From assembly GCF_009017415.1 (NCBI RefSeq), contig NC_092408.1:2666001-2730000 (forward strand): 64,000 nt of DNA, written 5' to 3'. Positions 45,080-56,753 of this stretch are shown here, one piece after another. A model generated the notes under the pieces. That model worked only from the letters and a program-made list of their open reading frames with translations, had not been told where the DNA came from and did no database searches. A program made the position numbers and the translations under genes. The DNA comes from Aspergillus flavus. Taxonomy: Eukaryota; Ascomycota; Eurotiomycetes; Eurotiales; Aspergillaceae. The stretch's first letter is position 1. Each line of letters starts with the position of its first letter.

Positions 45080-46643
45080 TTATGCGAGGTATTCTCCCTT
45101 CCTGACCCTCTCAACCAAACCCCTCAACACTCCTCCTAACCACTCAAAGTCCTTTGGCTCCAAATATACTTGAGCACACAGACGCGTCCATAACCAATCA
45201 CCATGTTGGAAAACTGGAACGAAGGTTCCAAACTCATCGTTCAAAGTTACCTGCAGGAAATGCACCACCTTGCTGACATCCTCAGCAGCCACCGGAGGAT
45301 AAGGTGACGACAACTTTCCATCCTCCTGTCCACCAACAGGAATCGGTAATCGGACTGTGGACATTCCGCACCGACGGAGCTTGCTCTTATCCCCGGCCCG
45401 AAGATCGGGCTCCTGCAGGACGTCCGTGCCGAGTGCAGCTGCGACAATGTCACCGCCTTGGATGGCAAGCTCCTCAAGGTATTTAAAGATAGCGTCATGT
45501 CCGCCGCACACGTCAGTTCGGAAGCGGACGGCATCAGGGACAGTCAGATAAGCCGCATCATCGCTCGTAGCCACAAATTGGAAGAGCTCTTCAAAGGCAG
45601 ACCGTTGGCTCCCAACCGGCGTCAGAATATTCGGCTTGTCCGCCGTGGATGACGTGGGATCCGCAATAAAGCCCCAGGATGTTGGAAGCGTCGTCCGGAT
45701 CAGATGTTGATGGCGCACAGGAACGTAGAGAGCTGCACAACCACGGGGGACATAGAGCCATCTGTACAACATCGTTAGTTTCATTGCGATCTATTCCCAG
45801 GATTCGTTGAGCCGTACTTGTGCAAATTACTCGTGAAAAAGTCGGGCTGCAATTCCTTTAGGTCCAATGGAATGTGCCCGATTCCATGGGCACCATCAAT
45901 AACACTAAAGATTCCTTCATCCTTGCAGACTCTGGTCAACTCCTCAAAAGGAAACCTCATACCGGGAAGACTAGCCACAGTATCGAAGACCGCCACTTTC
46001 ACGTTTAATCCTTCGGATCGAGCTTGTTCCACAACATCTTTGAACATCTGCACGAGCGTCTCGTGGGTAATAGGGCAAGTATAGTCAACTTTTCTTGCCT
46101 GAAGCGGGGTGGTTTCGGTCAACGAAGTGATTGTCTTCTCGATTGCCCCGTATATGGTCGCGAAGTATATAATCACATCTCCCTCCTTATAGCTGAGATT
46201 TCGGAGGATAGTGTTCACTCCGGTTGTTGCATTCTTCACGAACACCAGTTCTTGTACAGGGACGTTGAGAATTTTGGCAGTTGCCAGACGCGACTCATCA
46301 AGCAATTCATTATGGGTGTAGCGAATGAAAGCATCTGGCCTCGCTTCGATTTCGTCCTGGTACTTACGGAGCGCATGTTTTACCTGGGCTGGATATGTAC
46401 CGAAGGATCCTGGTGTATGGTGTAAGCATTTATATAGGAATTGACAAATAAAAAAGAACCGAAAATGACAAAATGACAATATATACTTCCATAGTGCCCA
46501 GGCACTCAACTATATATATAACAAGGTCATAGTATGATATTGATGCGCTTACCATGGTTGAGATTTTTATATTTGGGATCGAACAGGAAATGCTTCAACA
46601 TGGGTGCTCCAAATGGAGTTCGTTCGTATGAAGGAGATGCCAT
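45080..46643 (-). CDS. class V PLP-dependent enzyme (isopenicillin N epimerase-like)
   Basis: Three minus-strand exons (46643-46553, 46409-45818, 45761-45080) give 454 residues. It is a class V aminotransferase/desulfurase-fold protein. NLNHGSFGTYP (28-37) is the N-terminal signature of the isopenicillin-N-epimerase-like group, NATTGVNTIL (90-99) binds cofactor phosphate, IDGAHGIGHIPLDL carries Asp202 and His205 that contact PLP, and the Schiff-base Lys228 lies in SNLHKW. There is no cysteine-desulfurase active-site Cys loop that I can place. The related fungal enzymes include epimerases, desulfhydrases and hercynylcysteine lyases (EgtE-like), so the reaction is open. It is divergent from an MFS transporter across about 380 bases, suggesting co-regulation. 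Intron 1 is long (143 bases). Confidence 0.9.
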
Positions 46644-47023
46644 ATTTCCTAGGGTCTATTGAACCAAGTATGGTGACTGGTTATTACGTGACATACGGAG
46701 TACTTAAAAATACTGCTCAGGTTCGACAAGGATGGAGATTGAAAGAAAGAGGTTATTTCACTGAGACTACTCCGCCAATAAAACCACCTGGAATCGTCAG
46801 TGACAAACCCCACTTTTCACGCCCTTAACATGACCGTCGGAATCTCATCCCGAATACTTGTTGTGGTCTGTGCACATGACCCAAGGGTCTTCACTCCGAT
46901 CCCATTGCTCATTTGGAGACTGCTTCTTACAGACTCCTCCGAATAGTCGTGTTCATCCCATCTCTGTATGCACGTGGATTCTCTCTTCAAAGAGAACATT
47001 ACTATTCTGCCTAGCGACTAATT
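46644..47023. promoter_or_regulatory. divergent promoter between PLP enzyme and MFS transporter
   Basis: The 380-base interval between two divergent starts must carry both promoters. ORFs inside are short and lack domains. I could not identify a factor-binding palindrome with confidence. Confidence 0.5.
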
Positions 47024-48517
47024 ATGGAATTAGAAACACGCCATTCTGCGAGAGAGGAAGACCCCACCGGGTCCAGTCTCTTAACGGACGAACGGCACAA
47101 TGAACTTCAACTACCCCCTGTGGATGGTGGCAAAGATGCGTGGTTGTTCTTGGCAGCAGGCTTCGTGATGGAGGCTCTTGTTTGGGGTAAGTTTCTCAAC
47201 TCTTTCCACTCGGGTTATCACGTTCTCACGGCTCGTTTCAGGTTTCGCTTTTGCATACGGCATTTTCCAGGATTTTTACAGCACACATGAGCCTTTCAAG
47301 AGCTCAGGTAACACGGCCGTGATTGGAACATGCATGATGGTGCGCTATTGATTCTCGCTGAAAGACTGTCGAGGTTGTATAGCCTAACTCTATCTTAGGG
47401 TGTAAACTACATGATCTCTCCTTTGACTTTCGCCCTACTACAGGGATTCCCCGTTCTTAAGCGGTGGTGCTCTCCTGCAGGGCTTCTCATTATGTGTCTG
47501 GCTCTCGTTCTGAGCTCTTTCGCGTCGAATACTACTCACCTAATTTTAACCCAGGGCATTGCCTACGGGATCGGGGGAAACCTTGCTTACTCACCCATGA
47601 TTATCTTCATGAATGAATGGTTTGTGCACAAAAGAGGTCTTGCATTTGGAACCATGTGGGTAAGCGCTCCTTAGATACCCTCAACTTGCCTATCCTCGTT
47701 ATGACGTTAGCTAATCCACGTATAGGCCGGAACTGGTGTCTCTGGTGTGGTGCTTCCCCTGGTGCTTCAATGGCTCCTGAATGCTTACGGCCACAAAACT
47801 ACCCTTCGAATCTGGGCTGTGACTCTGTTTTTATTGGCTGCTCCGCTACTCTATTATGTGAAGCCTCGCTTGCCCATCTCGCGTGCGTCCAGCGTCCGAG
47901 CGTTTGACTTGAGTTTCCTCTGGTCGCATACTTTCCTCATTTTCCAAATGGGTAACATCGTTGAGGCCCTAGGATATTTCTTGCCGACGATTTACCTACC
48001 TACCATCGCACGCACTCTGGGTGCCAGTAGTATCTTGGCGTCTCTGACAGTCATCTTATGCAACCTTGCATCGGTCTTTGGATGCATCGCCATGGGTCAT
48101 CTGGTTGATCGGTACCACGCGACTACTTGTATCCTAGTGTCCACTATCGGTAGTACCCTTGCTGTGTTTTTCCTCTGGGGATTTTCCGTGTCGTTGGCGC
48201 CCCTTTACATGTTCTGTGTTGTCTATGGCCTTTTTGCTGGGTCCTTCACCTCAACCTGGCCGGCCATCATGAACGAGGTGGTGAAGAAGAGCCAACTAGC
48301 GGATCCCTCAATTGTCTTTGGTTTCTTAGCAACTGGCAGAGGAATCGGAAACATTGTCAGCGGACCGTTGAGTGACGCCCTGATCAAGGGCTCATGGAGT
48401 TATGACCCTTCAGCTTTTGCCTATGGCACCACTTACGGCACCCTCATTATCTTTACGGGAATAACTGCGCTGTTTGGTGGATTAAGCGTAGTGGGAAGAC
48501 CCTTTAAACTGATCTAA
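47024..48517 (+). CDS. MFS transporter, monocarboxylate-porter (MCT) type
   Basis: Four exons (47024-47186, 47242-47339, 47399-47659, 47726-48517) give 437 residues. The order of features fits fungal MCT/MCH-type transporters. An acidic cytosolic N-terminus is followed by helix 1 (DAWLFLAAGFVMEALVWGFA), FAYGIFQDFY, GIAYGIGGNLAYSP, the conserved MNEWFVHKRGLAFG loop, AGTGVSGVVLPLVL, a central loop, then WSHTFLIFQMGNIVEALGYF, GCIAMGHLVDRYHAT, FFLWGFSVSLAPLYMFC and FGFLATGRGIGNIVSGPLSD. About twelve helices sit in the plasma membrane. Members move small carboxylates or efflux metabolites. The exact cargo is unknown; its divergent partner is a PLP enzyme. A short exon 2 is bounded by canonical sites. 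Confidence 0.9.
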
Positions 48518-48948
48518 GCTCAGGAATGGCAAGTCCGGCATCTAGGGCTTCATGGTGTCCAATACCTATCTGTCACCATTTGTCTCACTTAGAATTATTT
48601 CATTATGTGGAACCAATGATGTGCTCACGATTGCATGGCGCCAGAAGATAGAACTCGCATTCGCGCCCCACCAATAGAAAAGTGATGGAATGGAAAAAAG
48701 GGAAAGGAAAAGCAAATTACGGGGTTTTACAAAAGTTTCTACGACATCTATCACATCCACACATTATACACACCGAATATAATGGTACCGGTCCCTCGGC
48801 TCTCAATCAGCTTTAGCTTCTCGGGATTATGCATCAAAAAGCGCTGTTTCACTGAAAAGCATCTACATTAACCCAGAGTTAAGTATATCTTAATAACAAA
48901 CCAATTCCTTTCATTCTGATATATCACGAACAATTCCTAGCACATGTC
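48518..48948. other. intergenic, 3' ends of MFS and cofilin genes converge
   Basis: No coding signal. AT-rich 3' UTR sequence. Confidence 0.45.
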
Positions 48949-49598
48949 TCAAGCCTTACCCCCACTGGCCACGCTTAGCACGGTCTTCCATTCGATCTCA
49001 TCAGGTGTATCTGCGTGGATGGATAATTTGACATCAAGCGCGCTCCGCAGCTGCTCTTTGGTGCTCGCGTAAAGCATGCACAGCTATATCCTCTGCTCAG
49101 ACTTGGCCTAAATATGTAAATAAATGAAGGGAAGGTGAACCCACTTTCAGAGGTGTGCTAGCAGGCACCCAACTTATAAACACTGTCTTGCAGCGCTTAC
49201 CATCGTCTCCAAGGTCATACTCAACATCATAAACCGCATAACGTGGGGCTGGGTTGCCACGGCTATCCACCGTGGAGCATAGTTTGTGACGGAAGGCCTC
49301 GAAATCCTGTTCTGCAGATGAATCTTCTACTACAACAGCGGTTTGGTCGTCTGAGATCCGGTAAATCACGAATGTTGGCTTTTTCGCCCCTCTTCCGGAA
49401 CGGACTTGCTTGTAGGTGGTGATGCATTCATCCGCTATGGAAACGCTGTTAATAGCTCAGTTAGTAAGGAGCCGGGAATGTGTAATCTACTAATAAGGGG
49501 TGGTATATATAGCAACATACCCCGATGGCATCTACAAGAGTCAAGACGGACCTGGGTAAGCGAAAGTCTTCAGGGACGAGGACGATACATACCGACAT
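48949..49598 (-). CDS. cofilin / ADF (probable accessory paralogue)
   Basis: Four minus-strand exons (49598-49593, 49531-49521, 49445-49145, 49083-48949) give 150 residues, all junctions in frame. The first exon is only ATG plus one codon and the second only 11 bases, so ORF scanning misses the true start. The single ADF-homology domain is complete: MSMPSGVSIADECITTYKQ at the N-terminus with the regulatory Ser region, RISDDQTAVVVED, APRYAVYDVEYDLGDDGKR, VFISWVPASTPLK, the actin-binding long helix MLYASTKEQLRSALDVK, and EWKTVLSV. Cofilin severs and depolymerises ADP-actin filaments. From memory of the family it is well conserved but not identical to the usual Aspergillus cofilin. It shares a 540-base promoter with the divergent actin gene. 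Confidence 0.93.
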
Positions 49599-50138
49599 AT
49601 TGATCGCTAGAAACTGAAATAGGTCAAAGACTGATAAAGTGCTTGTCTGGCAATCACTGAATCCGATAAGTGACTCTCACTTTATATGATGGTTCTGGTT
49701 AGGCTGCTTTATTCCATAGAAAAATGAATGCCTAAGGAAGGCTGCGCTGATTTGCTTGGCGGATACCTGCGGCCGCGCAATCCGGGATGCCGAGCAGATA
49801 TAACGACCATGAACCCTAACTCATCCTCATTGCGACGCGCAATCAATGTTACGAAGGGTCTGTTGCCTGGAGATGTTATTGCGTATTCACATTCATCTAC
49901 GTCGTGAATTCATGATGCTATCCTGAGTATTTGGGCAGCCTAGACTAAACCATTTAGGCATTTACGTTATTTTATCTATAAGTACGTTGTAGCTATCGCC
50001 ATATTTGCGAGGAAGTTCGCATACCGTGGCTACCTCTGATCTCATCATTTGGTCTATCGTTCTTATAGTTCAGTGTCGACAGACTCTATCTGTATTCGAA
50101 GCTCCCTGATTCGGTAGGACGATCACATCAAATCCATC
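49599..50138. promoter_or_regulatory. bidirectional promoter of the cofilin/actin pair
   Basis: The 540-base interval between the divergent ATGs of cofilin and actin is the only space for both promoters. It holds AT-rich sequence and pyrimidine stretches. No open frame with a domain is present, and no specific factor site was identified with confidence. Confidence 0.6.
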
Positions 50139-51706
50139 ATGGACGGTAATAAACCATAATTTCTTTCTCTTGGCCTAGGGCATACTACATACGTACTTTT
50201 GTACGTCTATATCACTCACAGAATGCTAATGTGACTCATGAGCTTACAGACGAAACTGCTGCCATTGTTATTGATAATGGGTATGATGGTCACATCCGAA
50301 AGCTGATCGTATATGCTAATTCAATCCATTCAGTTCCGGAATGTGCAAAGCTGGCTTTGCTGGCGATGATGCTCCCCGCGCTGTTTTTCGTGAGTCACTT
50401 ATTTCCTCTCTCATGGATTCTAGTACATGTAAAGAGCTGACAAAATTTCGGACAGCTTCCCTTATTGGACGTCCGCGTCACCATGGGTAATCCTTTCCTT
50501 TTTTCTTTTCCCAAACGAGCACAGCAATCGAAGCCCAACTAGCATGATAGAAATTATCCCAGATCGTCTACCACTTCGGGTTTGATCAAGCTGCTAAAGT
50601 TTGCCATAGGATCATAATTGGCATGGGCCAAAAGGACTCCTACGTCGGAGACGAAGCACAGTCTAAACGTGGTGTCCTTTCACTCCACTACCCGATTGAG
50701 CACGGGATCGTTAACAACTGGGATGATATGGAGAAAATCTGGCATCACACGTATTTTAACGAGCTCCGCGTGGCATCTGAAGAACACCCCGTTCTGCTGA
50801 CGGAGGCGCCCATTAACCCGAAATCTAATCGGGAAAAGATGACTCAGATCATGTTTGAAACTTTCAATGTGCCAGCCTTCTATGTCTCTATCCAAGCTGT
50901 GTTGTCTTTGTACGCCTCTGGCCGTACTACTGGTATCGTTCTTGATTCCGGCGATGGAGTCACACACGTGGTTCCAATCTACGAAGGTTTCTCTATGCCA
51001 CACGCTATCGCTCGGATGGACCTGGCGGGCCGTGACTTGACAGAGTACTTAGTGCGAATCTTAGCAGAGCGCGGCCATAGCTTCACCACATCTGCCGAGC
51101 ACGAGATAGTGCGCGACATCAAAGAGAGACTCTGTTATGTGGCGCTTGATTTCGAACAGGAGCTCGAAACAGCCGCTAAGAGTTCCAGTATCGAGAAGTC
51201 CTACGAGCTCCCTGACGGACAAGTGATTACAATTGGAAATGAGCGCTTCCGGGCACCCGAAGCTTTGTTTCAGCCGAGCTTGCTTGGCATCGAACAAGGT
51301 GGCATTCACGAGACTACGTTCAACTCGATTCAGAAATGTGATGTCGACGTTCGCAAGGACTTGTATGGTAATATCGTCATGGTATGTGTCTCCAGCCTTC
51401 TCCCCTCCCATCTTTGCTTCTGCTTTCTGGAATGGGATGAGTAGTACGCGAAACTTACTGTCCTTTGCCATCCAGTCTGGCGGCAGTACTCTCTATCCAG
51501 GCATTGCAGACCGACTGCATAAAGAGCTTGTAAACCTATCTCCTTCGTCGATGAAAATCAAGACCATTGCTCCACCGGAACGGAAGTACTCGGTTTGGAT
51601 CGGTGGCTCGATTCTTGCCTCGCTCTCTACATTCCAGCAAATGTGGATCTCGAAACAGGAGTATGATGAGAGTGGCCCCTCTATCGTGCATCGGAAGTGT
51701 TTCTAG
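50139..51706 (+). CDS. conventional actin, divergent paralogue
   Basis: Six exons (50139-50145, 50250-50280, 50334-50389, 50456-50486, 50610-51381, 51476-51706) give exactly 375 residues, the normal actin length. Intron positions (after codon 2, after Gly13, after Phe31, after His41, after Met299) agree with those I know for Aspergillus actin, so the copy arose by DNA duplication, not retroposition. Nucleotide-site motifs are intact: [50 protein letters not shown], and [17 protein letters not shown]. His73, the D-loop and the C-terminal Lys-Cys-Phe are kept. Differences from typical fungal actin recalled from memory are spread through the protein, including the swapped Tyr90-Phe91, Ser98, Ser170-Met171 and several lysine/arginine changes. 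Housekeeping actin is expected elsewhere. It is followed by a Zn2Cys6 regulator. Confidence 0.95.
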
Positions 51707-52236
51707 ATAGTCATGTGGTGGTCACGGTGGCAGGGGAAATTTGCGGGAACCGAGTCTGATATTAGTAGCAGTAGCGTGAAATAGGTCAATGTCATATATT
51801 TATTCATACTCTGTAAGCATTGGAAATTCGTGATATATAAAAGCAGCAGAACAGACAAGAACATGCGATATCTTGGACAAACTACTGGGGTTGCATGTCG
51901 TAGACACGGAGTCCGTCGCAGTCTTGGCAACGTGATTTTCGGTCTCAAACACTAGGTCTGTTACAGAGACAGTCTAAAACAGGAAAAGAAACAAACAAAT
52001 GAATGATCTCCACAACATAGAGCTTAGAAACTGGGCCCCATACTAGTAGCCATACTATATTGAAATGCGGATGCCCTGGATCTTCCAACCAATCGACGAC
52101 GCGGATACTAATGACAAGCCGGAAGCCGCGGGCCCAGGCATCCGAGGGGAACCGGATGCTTCTTCAACTTCTCCTTCTCCTCCATTTTGCACATTGTCTC
52201 CATCTTCCGGGATAAACCCTTCCAAAAAGTGCACCG
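51707..52236. other. intergenic, 3' of actin and promoter of Zn2Cys6 gene
   Basis: Contains the 3' flank of actin and the upstream region of the regulator. The open frame at 52065-52274 is a shadow, overlapping the regulator's start in another frame. No other gene. Confidence 0.45.
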
Positions 52237-54686
52237 ATGACTGGGCCAGAGAGAAGAGAAACGATCCAAGCTAGACAGCACCGGCTTTCCGTGATCCCTC
52301 GTGCAGTATGATCTATGGACCAGGAAAATAGTCCTAAGTATGCTAGCTAACGGATTTACAGTGCGAGGGGTGCAAGATACGCAAGGTACCGACCTCCCAG
52401 TAGAGCCGGAGACCACGAAGCTAAAGAGAAGGTATTGAGGTTCGCTGTGATCGCTGTGTCCCTTGTTCGAACTGCCGGACGTCCGGCATTACCTGCGAAC
52501 AGGCCAGCCCGAAACCTAGGTCGGAGACCCGGTCTAGATCGGAGCGAGATTTGTAAGCTTTTGAAAGGCAGTATGGAGCTAAGAACTAATTGTGTGTCAG
52601 GCAGCGACAAATCAAAAGTCTAGAAGAGCGACTTGTTTCGCTGGAACAGGAGTTGAAAACTCAGCGTAGTATATCGGAGCATCGCAGAGATGATACACCG
52701 GATGAAGTCTCGGCTGGCAGTGAGAAAGTTGTCCCGCAACCGACCTGCATTGCTCCTGTGTATGAAGGTATCTCTTCGTTTACCGGCCAATCTATCCTCG
52801 CAAGCGATGTAGCTCAGAAGACAGCCAATTCTGAAGGCGCCGGGGAACAATCGGATCTCAAGACTTCGTTAGTTCATCTGAAGAAATTGCTCCAGACCCC
52901 AACAAGATCCTCTTTCGGAACAGGATATCGAATGTCTCGTGTTCCTGCGGCACGGTCTTTGCCCACGCTGGACCATTTGTTACCCCTCGACCTAATTATT
53001 GCTATTCTACAAGAAATAAAGAGTAAGTAACTAGCATGAGAGATAAAAGGGCCATTTTTTTTTTCGCTTGATATATGGACTCGGATTGATATTCATAGTT
53101 AATCGTCCTATATTCCTTTGCTCATACACGATAAACGATCACACCTTGGTCGAGCGACTTTGCCAGAGGGTTTATTTCCCAACAGAGCCAATTTCAACGG
53201 GTCACCTAGCCAGTATGCACGGAATACTTCTTAGTCTCCTGAAAGAGTTTACGATTTTGGGAAGCCCCTTGTGTCAAAAGTTTGATCTCAAGGCGCATAT
53301 GTCCACGTGTGAGCAAAACTTCAATACATTGGTCGAGTCGTACGATGTTTTGGCAATCCCTAGTTTTGAAAGTATATTCGCACTGATCATGGGGGTAAGT
53401 TGTCTAATAAGTAGAAAAGTATTGCTAACTGACTTGTTGGCCCCTTCTGCCACTGCGGCCAGTTTATAAAAGCGCAGGATGAAGCAAAGCCATTGCTGTG
53501 TTCCACCTTCATCTCTGCAGCTGCTAGTCATTGCCAGATGCTCGGGTACCATCGCGAGATAACCTATCGCAGTGATAACACAGGCAATTCGAAAAACATG
53601 CGGCGATTATTTTGGACTACATACGTATTTGAAAAGCATATGTCTTTATACTTTGGGCGAGCTTCAAGTATGCAGGATTTCGATATTGATGCACAGTACC
53701 CGGCCATCACCAGAGACCCTGCGGTTAGGCCGTGGGATGAGTCCTTTGTCATGGGTATTCGACTAGCCAAGCTTCAAGGCGAAATATATGACAAACTATA
53801 TTCCGCAGAGGCCGCCAAGAGCTCTCATCCGGAACGGATGCGACGAGTACACGGATTAGCACTTGACATCCAACAGTGGTATGCCGAATTCAAGGAGGTG
53901 AGCAAGCGCATCATACCCGACCACGAATGTGTCTTAGTGACAGTAATTCCTCCATGTGTTAGATCGACGCAAGTAAAGTAAACAACCATCACATATTCAA
54001 AATAAGCCGAGATAGCTGGGACATACTATACTATTCGACTTTCACGTCGCTATTGCGCGCACCGATCACCTCAGGTTCTGCATGTGGCGAGCTCAGCTCA
54101 CAGTGCTTTCGGGTTGCGCGCCTTAGCTTACAGAGCCACTTACGCTGTTTTGGAAATTTCCAGACCTCTGGTTTCCACACTAAAGCTGATTACGCTAATT
54201 GGTATGTTCCCTACGACGTCCCCTAAGGTGGGTAATATAATTGACATACGCAGGGTTCTGCTGTTCTCTTCCTTCACACCCTTCATCGTTATATTTTTGC
54301 ACGCTATCGCAGCGACCAGCTCGGACGATATCCAACTTCTTAATGAAGTAGTTGAAAGTCTCCAGCACATCCGATATGTATCACCTAGCTCAGAGCGTCT
54401 GTATCAAATCTGTTCTACTTTCTTGCAAATTGCCAGGGAGTTGGTTAAAACAAGACAGTCATGTGTGGGAGCCTACAACCAACTAGAGGACAGCCTACAG
54501 TTTGCGACTGATGCAGGTCCGATGTCGATCTTTGAGCCCGATTGCCTACAAAGTCTCTTCGGAACGGATACATCAGAATACGCTCCTTTCTTAGCGGATC
54601 ACGATATGTGTGCAATCTTTGACTCTTGGGCAACTGGGGTGCCCGCTGGGGTGAATTTATTTGGAGGTGATGTCGGGGGTATATAG
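52237..54686 (+). CDS. Zn2Cys6 fungal-specific transcription factor
   Basis: Eight exons (52237-52290, 52362-52385, 52440-52552, 52601-53022, 53099-53394, 53463-53897, 53963-54201, 54254-54686) give 671 residues. The binuclear zinc cluster is Cys19, Cys22, Cys29, Cys35, Cys38 and Cys45 (spacing C-x2-C-x6-C-x5-C-x2-C-x6-C), split by an intron after Lys26. A dimerisation coiled coil follows (LQRQIKSLEERLVSLEQEL). The fungal_trans middle region contains ERLCQRVYFPTEP, LGYHREITY and RRLFWTTYVFEKHMSLYFG. It is a nuclear activator or repressor binding CGG-type half sites. Introns are 48-76 bases; the first donor (GTGATC) is weak but the frame and branch site (GCTAAC) support it. Its position directly after the actin gene suggests it may regulate the actin/cofilin locus (inference). 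Confidence 0.9.
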
Positions 54687-56753
54687 TGACCTAGTTGGTA
54701 TTAGCATTACTTAATCTACTGAGCTCAAGATGGCAGATGACCAACACTAGGTACTGACAGCTATGGGTTGCACAGAAACCATCACAATGCAGGGAGTGCT
54801 CAATAAGAAATATGGTCTTAGTAAACATATAAATTGCACGGCATCAACTCAATATCTCACCCAGCCGACTGCGAATACATTTCCCTGGCCTGAAAATTCT
54901 GGTCCTTAGCTTCTAGCCACTTGACACATCATCAGACCTCTCTAAGCTCCACTCACTACACAAAATGAAGAATTGGACTTTGTCACTTTCACTATCTTGG
55001 TTCTATACGCCTCTACAATAGAGGATTCCGAGACGGCCCAGTTCGTTCAGATTAAACAGGCTGCCGAGACACCATGTCCAGCAAAGTCAGACGAATGCAA
55101 GCCAGTTGGAAGTGTATGTTTGTACCTCGATACATTTATTACATGCTTCAATGAACCGAGAGCAATTAACCGATACTTATTAGGTTCCCATGAGTGTGGA
55201 TGTCGTTTGGAAGGGCGAAAAGCGAGAATCCCCGACATGCGATATATGGTATGGAATGTCTGATACAAGGGTTTGCCGACATTCTCGAAGGGATTTGCAA
55301 TACCGGTACCGTATTTTTGCTGGCACGTCCAGCCGTGGAAGCAGTAACCTGTGCAATGAAGGTATTACTGACCAGATTGGGAGTATCAGGTGCTTTTCTG
55401 CGCCCTGAAGGGTGTCTGGATTAGTACATTTTGTCCGTTCTCAATAAAGGAACTTGGAAGAATTGGTCACGCCAAGTAAGGGAACTACCGTTAACTCCCT
55501 TGCGGGGGATTACCCTGATTAATTCAGGCTCAAGGGACTGAATGTGGAGATATACGTATTGCCTGCTCGCCAATCGAAAACACCGTAAACTTAAAGGCCC
55601 ACATACCGCTGTCGATGTGGGTTTCCGACCCTCCTTCGCATAAAGCGAAATCGCAACTGTTGAACATGCTAGCGGGGGACGTACACCGTTACCTTTCTTC
55701 AGAAAAGCTATTTGATCGTAAGAATCCCAAGAATTGCATTCACATACGAAGTACACGCCTTCTGAAAGTCATTGCTATATTCCGTGTAGATTTGATGTAT
55801 CTGGTCTACGTAACGCCGGGAGGTGGTTCGCAGTAATGCGACAATCCTTATTTACTTTAGAAGACGACAACCAATCATGACATGTACATATTCTACACAA
55901 GCCGACTAGTCAATACTATGATTCACTTATTTCGTGACGATCGGATAGTCGACCCACGTTTAATATACAAAACTGTTTGTCTAGAGCCAAACGGTAGCAT
56001 GGTATTGCTGTGGGGGAACGGGTGAGAGAGAGACAAAGCAATGAAAAAGGAAACAAATGGGGATAGTGGTAGAAACGAGTAATGATTTTCGTTAGTTTCA
56101 GACACTCAGAAGAACCATTCTGCAAACAGACAAAAGATATGGGAACATCGCGACGAACACGACATCTTGTGCTGCATGTAATATGTTAGACTTCGGCTAA
56201 GAGGAAGGCGATGCTTGTTAGCACTCACGCCCCCACTCCGTCCGCCCTTGTTGCTCCGCTCATCCTTCAGTCCGGCAATGCCGCAATAGATGTTTCTCGG
56301 GACATGTTATGCCGCAGCTTGAATATCTTAGGAATGCCACAGGCTTCGTTGGTGGAATTAAGCATATAGTCTTGCATTCAATATATTGGCAATGCCCGTT
56401 AGGGGTATTATGGCCCCGTAATATGGCGTAATGTAGTTTCTCAAAGCTTGCCCTAAGCTCGTTCTTCATAAGATCATCGTTCAGTAAGTCTATCGTTACG
56501 CACGACATTGGATCATGGCCGCCAGTTAAACAACATTCGATTCTGGCCCGGGGTATTACCGAAAAGGCTAAGAGAAGACAGCCCGGCGGCACGAATCCTT
56601 CACTATGTTCTCCTCTTTACTAACTTGGACGAGACCTAGTTTGCATGAGAGCAGCCAGACTCGCGTGCACAGCATATAAATACACGCATATGCCCCCCAC
56701 CGTGGTAATCTTTCCATTCAACGTGTGAGTACGAGCAAATGCACGTTGTCAGT
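54687..56753. other. 2 kb intergenic with a possible decayed secreted-protein gene
   Basis: From an ATG at 54965 a short hydrophobic leader (MKNWTLSLSLSW) is followed, one frame away, by a Cys-containing stretch (ETPCPAKSDECKPVGS) with a possible donor at about 55111 and downstream Cys-bearing frames to about 55430. A frame slip of one base separates leader and body, so if it is a gene it is broken or mis-sequenced. The rest of the interval has nothing supportable; the last 300 bases are the rhamnogalacturonase promoter. Confidence 0.35.

Noticed and set aside
47411..48517. MFS gene starting only at the long open frame near 47747
   Set aside because: Three upstream exons join in frame to give the conserved N-terminal helices.
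51061..51471. Minus-strand ORF of 136 residues inside the actin gene
   Set aside because: Mirror of a highly conserved coding exon; no domain.
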